Positions 18,706 through 28,129 of a DNA stretch of 64,000 bases are shown in pieces; positions within the stretch are counted from its first letter, which is position 1, and each line of letters starts with the position of its first letter. Source of the DNA: Lactobacillus jensenii DSM 20557 (GTDB taxonomy: Bacteria > Bacillota > Bacilli > Lactobacillales > Lactobacillaceae). The stretch spans positions 1 to 64,000 of the forward strand of contig NZ_AYYU01000004.1 in assembly GCF_001436455.1 (NCBI RefSeq). Reading direction: 5' to 3'. Position numbers and translations under genes: made by a program. The notes beneath the pieces were generated by a model. It searched no databases. It saw only the letters and a list, made by a program, of their open reading frames with translations, and was not told where the DNA came from.

Positions 18706-18795
18706 TTAATTTTGAGTATGCCAAAAAGTGGAGCACATCATCTGTGACGCTCCACTACAACAAATATTAGCATTGATAAATGTTAAATTATTCAT
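18706..18795 (-). CDS. Cysteine/methionine-rich leader peptide
   Basis: A 29-codon ORF with a strong RBS (AAGGAG, nine bases before ATG) starts about 25 bases after the predicted transcription start. The peptide begins MNNLTFINANI, then reads CCSGASQMMCS and ends FWHTQN. Adjacent Cys-Cys codons and a Met-Met-Cys cluster are very unlikely by chance in so short an ORF and match the sulfur amino acid enzyme downstream. The codons GGA GCG TCA right after Cys-Cys contain AGCGTCA, complementary to the terminator 5' arm. The ORF also holds a competing hairpin GTGGAGC/GCTCCAC. This is the layout of ribosome-mediated attenuation. Confidence 0.85.
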   Translation of the reverse strand: MNNLTFINANICCSGASQMMCSTFWHTQN

Positions 18796-18826
18796 CGTTT
18801 GGCTCTCCTTAATAATTACGACCACT

Positions 18827-18855
18827 AGTTTACACTTACCAAAAAGAAGTGTCAA
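18827..18855 (-). promoter_or_regulatory. Promoter of the leader peptide/PLP enzyme operon
   Basis: TTGACA and TAAACT on the minus strand with exactly 17 bases between. Transcription would begin about 10 bases before the leader RBS. A parS-like site lies just upstream. Confidence 0.8.
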
Positions 18856-18865
18856 TTGTTAATTT

Positions 18866-18881
18866 AGTTTCACATGAAACT
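18866..18881. other. parS-like site 3
   Basis: AGTTTCACATGAAACT is a perfect 16-base palindrome matching parS at 13 of 16 positions (centre CATG instead of CGTG). It is intergenic, upstream of the attenuated operon. Confidence 0.45.
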
Positions 18882-18928
18882 CATTTGCTATAAACAAATG
18901 CAATCAATATGCCTATCTCTTATAACAA

Positions 18929-19927
18929 CTAGAATTTCAATACTGTTTTACCATGTGAGTGGCCCGAGTCAACCTTAGCAAGTGCATCATTGACACGTTC
19001 AAATGGATAAACCATATCAATGCATGGCCTAATTTTACTAGCTTCAAGGATATCAGCAGCTTTTTGAAGTTGAGCCCCATTACTCGTAACATAAACGAAA
19101 TGATATCCCACCTTACGCTTAGCTGCCATACTATCAAACTTATGTCCTGCTATTTTGAACAAAACTTGTTTCCACTTGGGAAGATTCATTCGCTTAGCAA
19201 ATTCCCCATTAGGCATTGCCCGTAAAGAAACAAGTTGCCCACCTTGTTTCATAATCATCATTTGGCGTTTAGTTTCAACTCCACCTAAAGTATCTAGCAC
19301 ATAATCAACATTGTTCAAAGTTTGAGTATAGTCTTCAGTCTTGTAATCAATAAAACGGTTTGCGCCTAGCGCTAAAACCGACTTTGCATTATTACTATTG
19401 CCATTAGTAATAACCGTCAACCCTTTAGCCTTAGCAATTGGAATTGCCATTGCCCCGACACTACCAGTCCCCCCAGAAATAAATATGGTTTGCCCTGGCT
19501 GAATATTCATAAATTCTAATGCTTGCATGGTGGTTAATGCTGTTAATGGAATAGCTGCAGCTTCAACATCAGTTAAATATTCTGGTACCTGTGCTAACGC
19601 CACTTCATCAACAGCGATATACTCAGCAAATGCACCAATGGCCTCAATCGGTAAGCGTGCAAAAACGCGATCACCAACTTTAAAACGAGTAACCTGTTCC
19701 CCTACTTTTTCAATCGTACCTACTAATTCATTTCCTGCAACTTGGGGTAGTTGATAAGGAATAATTAGTTTAACCTCACCTCGACTAATCATATTATCAA
19801 CCGGATTGACTCCCGCCGCTTTAACTTTAATCAAAACTTGTTGGGAGCTAATCTTTGGCTTAGCGATCTCGCTTATTTTTAGTTTAATATTATTTTTGTC
19901 ATATTGAGTATGGAGTGCAGCTAACAT
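18929..19927 (-). CDS. NADPH-dependent quinone oxidoreductase-like MDR protein
   Basis: A 332-residue zinc-free medium-chain dehydrogenase/reductase. The N-terminal GroES-like half contains AGVNPVDNMISRGE and GDRVFARLP; the Rossmann half has FISGGTGSVGAMAIPIAKA near 150-168. The zinc-binding cysteines of alcohol dehydrogenases are missing, placing it with quinone/enone reductases. It sits 26 bases after an Rrf2-family regulator gene on the same strand, and the pair probably forms a stress-inducible operon. The substrate is not evident. Confidence 0.85.
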   Translation of the reverse strand: MLAALHTQYDKNNIKLKISEIAKPKISSQQVLIKVKAAGVNPVDNMISRGEVKLIIPYQLPQVAGNELVGTIEKVGEQVTRFKVGDRVFARLPIEAIGAFAEYIAVDEVALAQVPEYLTDVEAAAIPLTALTTMQALEFMNIQPGQTIFISGGTGSVGAMAIPIAKAKGLTVITNGNSNNAKSVLALGANRFIDYKTEDYTQTLNNVDYVLDTLGGVETKRQMMIMKQGGQLVSLRAMPNGEFAKRMNLPKWKQVLFKIAGHKFDSMAAKRKVGYHFVYVTSNGAQLQKAADILEASKIRPCIDMVYPFERVNDALAKVDSGHSHGKTVLKF

Positions 19928-19953
19928 CGCTTAATTCCTTTCTTATCAAGTAG

Positions 19954-20406
19954 TTATATAGATTTTTTCTCGTCTTGAGTCTTTTTTTGTTGGGAAATGT
20001 AATAAAGATTATCAATAACGTCTTTTAAAGTTTGACGCCGTAAGGCCTCTGCCAATTGAACTTCAATATCAGCAAAAAGTGGCCTCATTGCTGATTCAAT
20101 ATATTTACCTACAGGACACTTAGGATTAGCATTTTGATGAACAGCAAATAAATGAATATGATCACTTTCTTGAATTGCTAAGTATATAGTTAGAAGAGAA
20201 ATTTGTTCGGGTAATCTAGTTAACTGATATCCTGTTTTTCCCTGGTGCGAAGTAATAATGCCACTATTTTTCAATAAAGCAAGAATTTTGCGAATATAGC
20301 TGGCGTTAGTACCAACACTGTTAGCTAGAGTTTGCGAACTAAGCTTACTTGTCTCTTCACTTATCATTGTTAAAATATGTAAAGCTACTGCAAATTTTGT
20401 ATCCAT
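19954..20406 (-). CDS. Rrf2-family transcriptional regulator
   Basis: A 150-residue Rrf2-type winged helix protein: MDTKFAVALHILTMI, then SSQTLANSVGTNASYIRKILALLKNSGIITSHQG. Family sensors use three cysteines for an Fe-S cluster; this protein has only one Cys (NPKCPVGKYI), so a cluster of the IscR type is unlikely and it may belong to the single-cysteine redox or thiol-sensing YwnA/HypR-like group. The start is set at MDTKF by comparison with the family; a TTG 14 codons upstream lies inside the operator palindrome. A 10-base-arm inverted repeat lies directly upstream. Confidence 0.85.
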   Translation of the reverse strand: MDTKFAVALHILTMISEETSKLSSQTLANSVGTNASYIRKILALLKNSGIITSHQGKTGYQLTRLPEQISLLTIYLAIQESDHIHLFAVHQNANPKCPVGKYIESAMRPLFADIEVQLAEALRRQTLKDVIDNLYYISQQKKTQDEKKSI

Positions 20407-20420
20407 TAGTTCATATCTTT

Positions 20421-20449
20421 CTTGTACTTGTATCAAAGTCAAGTACAAG
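20421..20449. promoter_or_regulatory. Probable Rrf2 operator
   Basis: CTTGTACTTG and CAAGTACAAG are perfect 10-base arms separated by nine bases, beginning 14 bases before the regulator start. Position and symmetry fit autoregulation of the regulator-oxidoreductase pair. Confidence 0.65.
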
Positions 20450-20481
20450 ACTATCAGTGATAAAAAGAAATGTCAATAATT

Positions 20482-21288
20482 TTATCTAAAAACAGATATA
20501 AATAGCCATATTAGCCCCAGCCCACCTAAAATAATAATCTTATTTAGAGAAAGACCCCAATTAGGATTATCTAAAATTCTTTCTTCAATTAGCTCCATTC
20601 TCTTTATAACAATATATAAACAATCACGAATATTACAAATAAGTATCCTTAAAGGCAGTTTAGTAACTGTATATGTAGCAGTTTGAGACTTATCAATAAT
20701 TTTTTGATGCCATTTTTTCGGTCTAATTTCATCAATTAAGCCATCGCCAAAAATTTGATACCCAATTTTACCAAAATGTAGACCATCATTTCGAAGTCCA
20801 TGGCAAATTTCTTCTAATTCATGATCATCTGTGTTCATTTTATGAAACAAGTTCAAATAGTGCATACCATAATCATTTGCAACTCTTTGAACCCAATTAG
20901 CGTATTTTTCAACTGTTTCATTATCACGAACTCTCTGCTTCTCTTCATCAACTGCAGGTGGACTAACCAGAATAACTTGCTTAGCCTCATACTTATTAAG
21001 AATTTTTTTGGCAACTTTATTTAAATTAGTCCAAAATTCTTCCTCTTCAATCTTTTTATGGAAAGCACAGTCATTGGTCCCTATTAAGATTATCAGATAA
21101 TCAGCTTTTACTTGTTTTAAAACTAATTCATTCAGATGAGCTAATAAATAGCGGCTATTGATACCTGGTACAGCAGTATTTACAATCTCAATATCTGAAA
21201 AGTTTTCTTTTAAATAGGCATTAATATGTGGTTCGCTTAAGCCTTCATGACGAGCAACAATACTGTCTCCTGTAAGCAATAATTTCAT
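20482..21288 (-). CDS. SGNH/GDSL-type hydrolase with C-terminal membrane anchor
   Basis: A 268-residue serine esterase of the SGNH fold. Block I is LTGDSI (Ser9), block II Gly-Asn appears in VPGINSR, block III is IGTND (Asn72), and block V is DGLHFG (Asp168, His171). After the catalytic domain comes a basic stretch and a single hydrophobic helix at the very C-terminus (IIILGGLGLIWLFISVF), so it may be a tail-anchored cytoplasmic-face enzyme; there is no N-terminal signal peptide. Substrate unknown; acyl esters or lysophospholipids are typical for the fold. Confidence 0.82.
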   Translation of the reverse strand: MKLLLTGDSIVARHEGLSEPHINAYLKENFSDIEIVNTAVPGINSRYLLAHLNELVLKQVKADYLIILIGTNDCAFHKKIEEEEFWTNLNKVAKKILNKYEAKQVILVSPPAVDEEKQRVRDNETVEKYANWVQRVANDYGMHYLNLFHKMNTDDHELEEICHGLRNDGLHFGKIGYQIFGDGLIDEIRPKKWHQKIIDKSQTATYTVTKLPLRILICNIRDCLYIVIKRMELIEERILDNPNWGLSLNKIIILGGLGLIWLFISVFR

Positions 21289-21360
21289 TATTAGCCCTTC
21301 AGTCCTTTCAACTTTTTACTTGATTGTATCAAAAATCTCAGTCAAAAGATCAACTTTTAA

Positions 21361-21376
21361 TGTTTCACATGAAACA
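21361..21376. other. parS-like site 4
   Basis: TGTTTCACATGAAACA, a perfect palindrome, differs from the parS consensus at one of 16 bases. It is intergenic, at the 3' side of the HEPN-like gene. Confidence 0.65.
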
Positions 21377-21394
21377 AATCTTTATATTGGATTT

Positions 21395-22207
21395 CTACAA
21401 TTCTTCTTGGAAATATAATTCAAACGTAGGCAAATTAACTATTGCGTGGAGTAAAGAGATTATTTTAGCTACTTCTATCAGCGTAAAGCGATGTGGATTT
21501 ACTCGGCCGTGCATTACTGTATGTCTTCCTAAGCCAATTTTATTTTTATTAGCCACGAATTGTTGATATCGGGTATCCCACCAATGAGAAAAGCAAGTTA
21601 ATACACAGTAAATTTCCAGTTTTCTAGTATCATTAGGATCAAAAACTTGCTTCTTTATCCTTTCACGATATTCTTCACATTTGTCACGAATACCATACTT
21701 TCTAATGTGTAAAAAGCCTAACTTAACAACTAAGGCATATTCAACCATTCCAAATAAAGCTGGTAAAATAACTTGACCCGCAGTTTTGTCTTCTTTTAAA
21801 TATTTATTTATCAATATCAAAGCATCATGATAATCAGTAATTGAAGAATATTTTTTGTCTGATTCACTATTAGTAATTAAGTCGTCTAACTGTTGCCACA
21901 AAACTTGATAATTATTACGCTTATATACTTTTTCTAAGTACTTATTCAGATCACTATTATATCTTTGACGACAACCTGCTAATATTTTTCTTCCTTCTGC
22001 TAAATTTTCAAAAGAAAATACCCAGCCTTCTTTAGCAAGCCAGTGCCCAATTAGAGCATTTTGTCTTTTTTCAGTTAATTGCTTAAAATCACCGATAAAA
22101 CTCTCTAGTTTTTCATAAGTTATCAAGCCAGTAACTTTACGAGCTGGACGTGCTTTACTCCACGAAAAAAATGATCTTAGTTTATCAAAAATAATTCGTA
22201 AGTTCAT
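21395..22207 (-). CDS. Uncharacterised protein with HEPN-like RxxxxH motif
   Basis: A 270-residue soluble protein I do not recognise by name. It is helical and charged, with a C-terminal block GLGRHTVMHGRVNPHRFT in which Arg228 and His233 fit the R-x4-H signature of HEPN ribonucleases. The long mid-section (ITDYHDALILINKYLKED... FGMVEYALVV) has a helical pattern consistent with HEPN-like abortive-infection proteins of lactobacilli. No partner toxin, antitoxin or nucleotidyltransferase gene is adjacent. Codon use is AT-rich and unlike highly expressed genes nearby. RBS GTGGGTGAT. Function is open; RNase activity is a guess from the motif. Confidence 0.6.
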   Translation of the reverse strand: MNLRIIFDKLRSFFSWSKARPARKVTGLITYEKLESFIGDFKQLTEKRQNALIGHWLAKEGWVFSFENLAEGRKILAGCRQRYNSDLNKYLEKVYKRNNYQVLWQQLDDLITNSESDKKYSSITDYHDALILINKYLKEDKTAGQVILPALFGMVEYALVVKLGFLHIRKYGIRDKCEEYRERIKKQVFDPNDTRKLEIYCVLTCFSHWWDTRYQQFVANKNKIGLGRHTVMHGRVNPHRFTLIEVAKIISLLHAIVNLPTFELYFQEEL

Positions 22208-22254
22208 AATTTATCACCCACTTTCGTTAATAAGTTTATTTTAACTTATTTAAT

Positions 22255-22287
22255 AAAAAACAGCCGAATAAAATTCGGCTGTTTTTT
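22255..22287. terminator. Terminator of the PTS operon
   Basis: A 15-pair stem (core ACAGCCGAAT/ATTCGGCTGT) bordered by six A and six T. It ends the minus-strand PTS operon. Confidence 0.9.
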
Positions 22288-22302
22288 ATTGAGGTGTTAA
22301 GC

Positions 22303-23664
22303 TTATTTTTGTTCACTTGCTTGGTTTACTTTTTCTTGAGCAAGCAACTTGTTATCATACATCTTCATGAATGGGTACCAAACAAGGAAGGCAAGGAATA
22401 CGTTAATTATTGCTAATACAGCAGCTTTCCAGTCACCACCGGTACCAATAAATGCCCCGATACCTAATGGAGAAGGCCAAGGCATTTGAGCAATAACCTT
22501 ACCAACAATACCAAGCTTAATTGCCCAGTATGAAGTTGTGGCAGTTACCATTGGGGCAAGAATAAATGGAAACATTAAGATAGGATTGTATACAATTGGG
22601 CAACCAAAAACAATTGGTTCATTAATATTGAAGAAGGCTGGTACAATTGCCGTTCTACTTAAAACCTTAAGTTGTGCTGAACGAGCTCTAAAAGCCATCC
22701 AAATAACAATTCCTAAAGTTGCACCAGAACCACCGATAATAACAAACATATTCATAAATTCACCGGCAAATACATAATGAGCACCCTTGTAGTTAGCAGC
22801 AAAGTTAGCTAAAGCAATCGGAGTATAAAAGGCACCAATAATATTTGCACCATGGATACCCATTACCCATAAGAAATGAACTAGGAAAATAATTACCAAA
22901 ATACCTAACCAAGTATTAGTTAAGTTAGTTACAAAACTAAATGGTAGTGCAATAACATTAAAGATATCAGTTCCTGCAAAAATTAAAGCACCTTCAATAA
23001 TGATTACTACCCAACCCACTAAGAAGGCTGGAATTAAAGCAGTGAAAGCATTAGCAACACCAGTTGGAACTTGAGGTGGCATCTTAATAACCCAATTATG
23101 TTTTACAGCTAATTGATATAATTTTACAGCCAATACAGCCATAATAATACCAACAAAAATTCCTGAAGTACCTAATCTATCAAGACCTGATGAGCTAACA
23201 CTAAAACCACTAACAGTTCCTGTTCCATCTTTAATTGCTTTAGAAACAACTTCTACAGTACCACTCTTTACAACTAATTCTGGTAAAGTCATAAAGAAAG
23301 CAAACATTGATAAAAGTGCACCACTCATTGGTGTCATATTTATCTTTTCTTCTGTAGCAATTATTTTGGTATATTCATAACCTAAAACTATATTAAAGTA
23401 TAGTGCTAAGGCCCCCATACTTGCATAGTTTATAGTCATATAAAGTGGTGTAAAATGAACAAAGCTTGCATTCCAAATACCTTGTAATTGTGGAAAAGCC
23501 ATTGGAATAACATTTAAAACAAGCATCATTGATCCAACAATCGTAAATGGAATTGATGCTAATCCTGCAGCCATAATTGCACGAACGAATCTAAAGTTTG
23601 CCATCTTGCCCATTGGTCCCAATAAGTGTTCGTTCATAAATTTAATTATCTTATTGTTTTCCAT
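22303..23664 (-). CDS. PTS lactose/cellobiose-family EIIC permease
   Basis: A 453-residue membrane permease of the Lac family of PTS IIC proteins. It has about ten hydrophobic segments and the conserved FNINEPIVFGCPIVYNPILMFPF block around 330-350 that forms part of the sugar site. It imports a beta-glucoside, probably cellobiose, and phosphorylates it together with the EIIA and EIIB encoded immediately upstream. The GH1 6-phospho-beta-glucosidase nearby shares its operator, supporting a cellobiose-type substrate. RBS GAGGAAA. Confidence 0.92.
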   Translation of the reverse strand: MENNKIIKFMNEHLLGPMGKMANFRFVRAIMAAGLASIPFTIVGSMMLVLNVIPMAFPQLQGIWNASFVHFTPLYMTINYASMGALALYFNIVLGYEYTKIIATEEKINMTPMSGALLSMFAFFMTLPELVVKSGTVEVVSKAIKDGTGTVSGFSVSSSGLDRLGTSGIFVGIIMAVLAVKLYQLAVKHNWVIKMPPQVPTGVANAFTALIPAFLVGWVVIIIEGALIFAGTDIFNVIALPFSFVTNLTNTWLGILVIIFLVHFLWVMGIHGANIIGAFYTPIALANFAANYKGAHYVFAGEFMNMFVIIGGSGATLGIVIWMAFRARSAQLKVLSRTAIVPAFFNINEPIVFGCPIVYNPILMFPFILAPMVTATTSYWAIKLGIVGKVIAQMPWPSPLGIGAFIGTGGDWKAAVLAIINVFLAFLVWYPFMKMYDNKLLAQEKVNQASEQK

Positions 23665-23692
23665 CTTTATTTCCTCTACTTAGAGACAGAAA

Positions 23693-24079
23693 TTAATTCT
23701 TTAACTCTGCCATCTGTTTATAAACCTCAACAATTTCTTGTGCCAAATCAATATAAGTAATTGCTGTCATTAAGTGATCTTGGGCATGAACTACTAGTAG
23801 TGTTAACTTGGCGTGATTGCCTCTTGCTTCTTCTGTAAGCATTCCTGTTTGTGTATTATGGGCATCAATTAAGGCTTCATTAGCTTCTTTAATCTTAGCT
23901 TCTGCCTTATCAAAGTCACCCTTCTTCGCAGCATCTATTGCTTCCTTGGCGAATGCTTTTGCATTTCCGGCATTCATAATCAACATCATTGTTTGCTGCA
24001 TTGAAAGTTCATTAGCTTCTTTTTCTTTCTTAGCAGCATCATTGACTAAATCTGCAACTTGTTTTGGATCTTTATCCAT
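23693..24079 (-). CDS. PTS lactose/cellobiose-family EIIA
   Basis: A 128-residue EIIA of the Lac family. The phosphorylated His lies in VVHAQDHLMTA (near 97), preceded by the family helix AFAKEAIDAAKKGDFDKAEAKIKEA. The N-terminal extension (about 25 polar residues with DPKQVADLVNDAAKKEKEA) is longer than the shortest homologs. It takes phosphate from HPr and passes it to EIIB. Middle gene of the EIIB-EIIA-EIIC operon, 11 bases after EIIB. Confidence 0.92.
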   Translation of the reverse strand: MDKDPKQVADLVNDAAKKEKEANELSMQQTMMLIMNAGNAKAFAKEAIDAAKKGDFDKAEAKIKEANEALIDAHNTQTGMLTEEARGNHAKLTLLVVHAQDHLMTAITYIDLAQEIVEVYKQMAELKN

Positions 24080-24090
24080 AATTAAGCCTC

Positions 24091-24408
24091 CTATTTAATC
24101 AAGCTTAAGCCTTGCTTTAAGACTTTTTCGCCATCCATCATGCCGTAAGCTTGCATATCAATAACATCAACTGGAATGTTCTTATCACTTACTTTTTGCT
24201 TAAATGAATCAAGCATGTAACGAACTTGTGGCCCAAGCAAGATAGCGCTTACATTTTCTTGTGAAAGCTTATCATCTGCTTCTGCAGCAGGACATGCAAA
24301 GATTTCTACATCTTCCCCATCTGCTTTAGCAGCATCTTGCATTCTTGCAACCAACATACTTGTACTCATACCAGCAGCACAACATAACATAATAGTCTTT
24401 TCAGCCAT
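24091..24408 (-). CDS. PTS lactose/cellobiose-family EIIB
   Basis: A 105-residue EIIB with the phosphocysteine loop MLCCAAGMSTSMLV at residues 6-19; Cys8 or Cys9 aligns with the active-site Cys of the CxxGxSTS motif. ATG is chosen because GGAGGTG lies ahead of MAEKTIM; the longer in-frame reading runs into the promoter. First gene of the operon, under the GntR-type operator and a cre site. Confidence 0.92.
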   Translation of the reverse strand: MAEKTIMLCCAAGMSTSMLVARMQDAAKADGEDVEIFACPAAEADDKLSQENVSAILLGPQVRYMLDSFKQKVSDKNIPVDVIDMQAYGMMDGEKVLKQGLSLIK

Positions 24409-24466
24409 AATGAACACCTCCAAAAAATTAATAACTTGGCTGATTGAAAGCTCACCCATTTGATTA

Positions 24467-24480
24467 AGTAACCGCTTTCA
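24467..24480 (-). promoter_or_regulatory. cre site of the PTS operon
   Basis: On the minus strand TGAAAGCGGTTACT matches the CcpA operator consensus at 13 of 14 positions. It lies just downstream of the -10, so bound CcpA would block elongation or clearance. Confidence 0.65.
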
Positions 24481-24491
24481 CTTACAATGTA

Positions 24492-24527
24492 AGTGTAATA
24501 TGTTGGTACAAATTTAGCAAGTACCAA
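24492..24527 (-). promoter_or_regulatory. PTS operon promoter with GntR operator
   Basis: Minus-strand TTGCTA and TACACT with 17-base spacing. The -35 and spacer lie within TTGGTAC-11 bases-GTACCAA, a perfect inverted repeat. The same half-sites and spacing occur at the 6-phospho-beta-glucosidase promoter. The regulator gene starts 26 bases away in the other direction and is probably autoregulated. Confidence 0.75.
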
Positions 24528-24553
24528 AAAGAGTATTTATTGGGAGAAGTAAA

Positions 24554-25285
24554 ATGAGAAAATATATGGAGATTGCTCGAAATATCTCAGAGAAGATATT
24601 TTATAAAGAATTCAAGAAACAATTACCTAGTGAAAATGAGTTAATAGATCAATATCACGTGTCACGAAACACTATTCGTAACGCAATTTCAATCCTGGCT
24701 AATCACGGCATAATTAAGCGGGTTCAGGGGAGCGGATATTTTATCAATCAGCAACTCATTAATAATGACGAATTAATGTTAATGGCAAGTAAAGATGGTA
24801 TTCACCCAACAAGGCCCCAATCATATGAAGATAAATGTACTATTTTGAAAAAACTAAAAACCAAAATACTTTCATTTAAGCTTCTTCAAGCTAATAAACA
24901 AAATGCTGAAACATTAGGTTGTGAGCTTGGAGCGGACATATATTACATCGAGCGTTTACGTTACTTTAATAATGAATTATTTTGCTTGGAAAAAACTTAC
25001 TATCTAAAAAAATTAGTACCTTATTTAGATGAAAAAATTTGCCAAGGATCTATTTTTGAATTCATCCAGAAGCAGTACAAAATCGAAGTTAATGATGCCG
25101 ATGAATTTATCAAAATGTCATATACTAATGAAACTGATTCTAAAAAGCTCAGCATTCCAGTTAACACTCCTAATGTACAAATTACTGAAATTAACTATCT
25201 AAGAAATAATGTTGCGTTTAATTATTCGATTATCAATTACTTTACTTCAGACATTTCGTTCTATAATCACGTAACTTGCTTATAA
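24554..25285 (+). CDS. GntR-family regulator with UTRA domain
   Basis: A 243-residue HutC-type GntR protein. The N-terminal winged helix reads PSENELIDQYHVSRNTIRNAISILANHGIIKRVQGSGYF, and a UTRA ligand-binding domain follows (about 85-240, with YYIERLRYFNNELFCLEKTY). It is divergent from the cellobiose-type PTS operon and a shared operator links it to the glucosidase. The ligand is probably cellobiose 6-phosphate or a related phospho-sugar. RBS GGGAG. Confidence 0.9.
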   Translation: MRKYMEIARNISEKIFYKEFKKQLPSENELIDQYHVSRNTIRNAISILANHGIIKRVQGSGYFINQQLINNDELMLMASKDGIHPTRPQSYEDKCTILKKLKTKILSFKLLQANKQNAETLGCELGADIYYIERLRYFNNELFCLEKTYYLKKLVPYLDEKICQGSIFEFIQKQYKIEVNDADEFIKMSYTNETDSKKLSIPVNTPNVQITEINYLRNNVAFNYSIINYFTSDISFYNHVTCL

Positions 25286-25323
25286 CAAAAGAAGGAATAC
25301 CTAAACAGGTATTCCTTCTTTTG
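25286..25323. terminator. Bidirectional terminator
   Basis: A perfect 17-pair stem (core GAAGGAATACCT/AGGTATTCCTTC) with an AAAC loop, between the convergent GntR and Cof-phosphatase genes. Confidence 0.92.
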
Positions 25324-25340
25324 AATAAAAAATGTTATTA

Positions 25341-26189
25341 CTAAATTAAAGACAATTTTTCAAAAGCATGGTACAAGCCATTATCCATAACCGCATCTGT
25401 AACTAAATCTGCATTCTTTTTAGCATTTGGACCACCATTTTCCATGCAAACTCCAATCCCACAGAGTTCAAACATTGGAATATCAACTTGTGCATCGCCA
25501 AACGCAATTGTATCACGCAGAGATAAATTCAAATATTGGAGTAGATATTTAATAGCATTGGACTTAGTAATCCCCTTAGGACGCAAATCACCAAAAAGTG
25601 GCTGTTCATCTCTTCCACCCCAAGTTCCAAATTCAAGATGTGGGAATTGCTTTTTTACTATTTCAGGTTGAACCTCATCAGTTAAAATAAAACTTATTTT
25701 ATTTACATCATCGCGAAATATTGACTCCCCATATTGCATTGCTGGAAAAGCTGTATCAACGGTCATGTGGCTTACATCTGTTTGTCCTTTTCCTTGGACA
25801 TAAGCACGCACAACTGGTAAACCTTTTTCTCTAAAATGTTCACTAGCAAATAAGCCGTTATTACTTTCTAAAAAGAACTCACTATGATGCTCTTTTAGCC
25901 AGTTAACAATCTCTACTTCAACTGTTTCAGGTAGCGGCTGATGCAAAATTACCTTTTGATTTACTTCAACAAAATTTCCATTTCCGCAAATCATACCATC
26001 AAAACCGATATTAAGTAAATCAGCATCCATTTCTCCCTTACTTCGGCCAGTATTTAAGAAAACCAAATGATTATTGCTTCTAGCTAACCAAATGGCTTGT
26101 TTAGCTGAATCAGGAATAGTACCGTTATAGTCGCATAACGTACCGTCAATATCCAAGAAAATAACTTTTTGATTACTTTTGTTGGCCAT
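25341..26189 (-). CDS. Cof-type HAD phosphatase
   Basis: A 282-residue HAD hydrolase of the Cof/YbjI type, with VIFLDIDGTL at residues 10-19, FLNTGRS (motif II), Lys in RPKGITKSNAIKYLL and FGDAQVDIPMF (motif IV) separated by a large C2 cap. Such enzymes dephosphorylate sugar phosphates or flavin precursors. The ATG is at MANKSNQ, 11 bases after AGGAG, and overlaps the upstream membrane protein gene by 17 bases. Part of a group with the glucosidase, so a phospho-sugar clean-up role is plausible. The rib operon lacks a named ARPP phosphatase, another job Cof proteins can do. Confidence 0.85.
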   Translation of the reverse strand: MANKSNQKVIFLDIDGTLCDYNGTIPDSAKQAIWLARSNNHLVFLNTGRSKGEMDADLLNIGFDGMICGNGNFVEVNQKVILHQPLPETVEVEIVNWLKEHHSEFFLESNNGLFASEHFREKGLPVVRAYVQGKGQTDVSHMTVDTAFPAMQYGESIFRDDVNKISFILTDEVQPEIVKKQFPHLEFGTWGGRDEQPLFGDLRPKGITKSNAIKYLLQYLNLSLRDTIAFGDAQVDIPMFELCGIGVCMENGGPNAKKNADLVTDAVMDNGLYHAFEKLSLI

Positions 26190-26649
26190 AAGCTTCATAT
26201 CTCCTAAAAAATCGATCTTCATTTTTTTCAATTTGAATAATATGATGCAAGCTCCATACTCCAATGGCCAAACCCAAAAGTAAAAGCATAAATACTATAC
26301 TAAAAGCAGAAGTAGTTATAAATGGATAGAAATAGCTAAAAGCCGGAGTAAAGTAACAAATTCCCAAAAAGATATTTATTGCTACTTGAAAAAAGAAATA
26401 ATGCTTAGTTTGTGGCAGTTCATTATCTTCTCTTTGATCAAATTTTTGCTTTTGTTCCCAAATCGCCGGTACACACAGCAATAACAATGCTAATGGCAAT
26501 AAAACAACCTCACTACCACCCATTGCCAATGCTATTAACCACCAAAAGTTAACAAAGAAATATCCTGCAGTTAAATAGCGCAAACTAAAATAGCGATTAT
26601 AATACAAACTTTTTTCTTTAAATTTTTTTTTACTCTCTGCTTTAGCCAT
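26173..26649 (-). CDS. Membrane protein in the glucosidase operon, unknown function
   Basis: A 158-residue protein with a basic N-terminus and four hydrophobic helices (about 28-45, 49-63, 86-105, 112-136) and charged ends. I do not recognise a family. It lies 16 bases after the 6-phospho-beta-glucosidase gene and overlaps the Cof-phosphatase gene, so all three are probably transcribed together. RBS AGGAT. Confidence 0.75.
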   Translation of the reverse strand: MAKAESKKKFKEKSLYYNRYFSLRYLTAGYFFVNFWWLIALAMGGSEVVLLPLALLLLCVPAIWEQKQKFDQREDNELPQTKHYFFFQVAINIFLGICYFTPAFSYFYPFITTSAFSIVFMLLLLGLAIGVWSLHHIIQIEKNEDRFFRRYEAYGQQK

Positions 26650-26665
26650 TGTCTTTATCCTATTT

Positions 26666-28117
<1,452 letters not shown>

Positions 28118-28129
28118 TTATCTTTCAAT

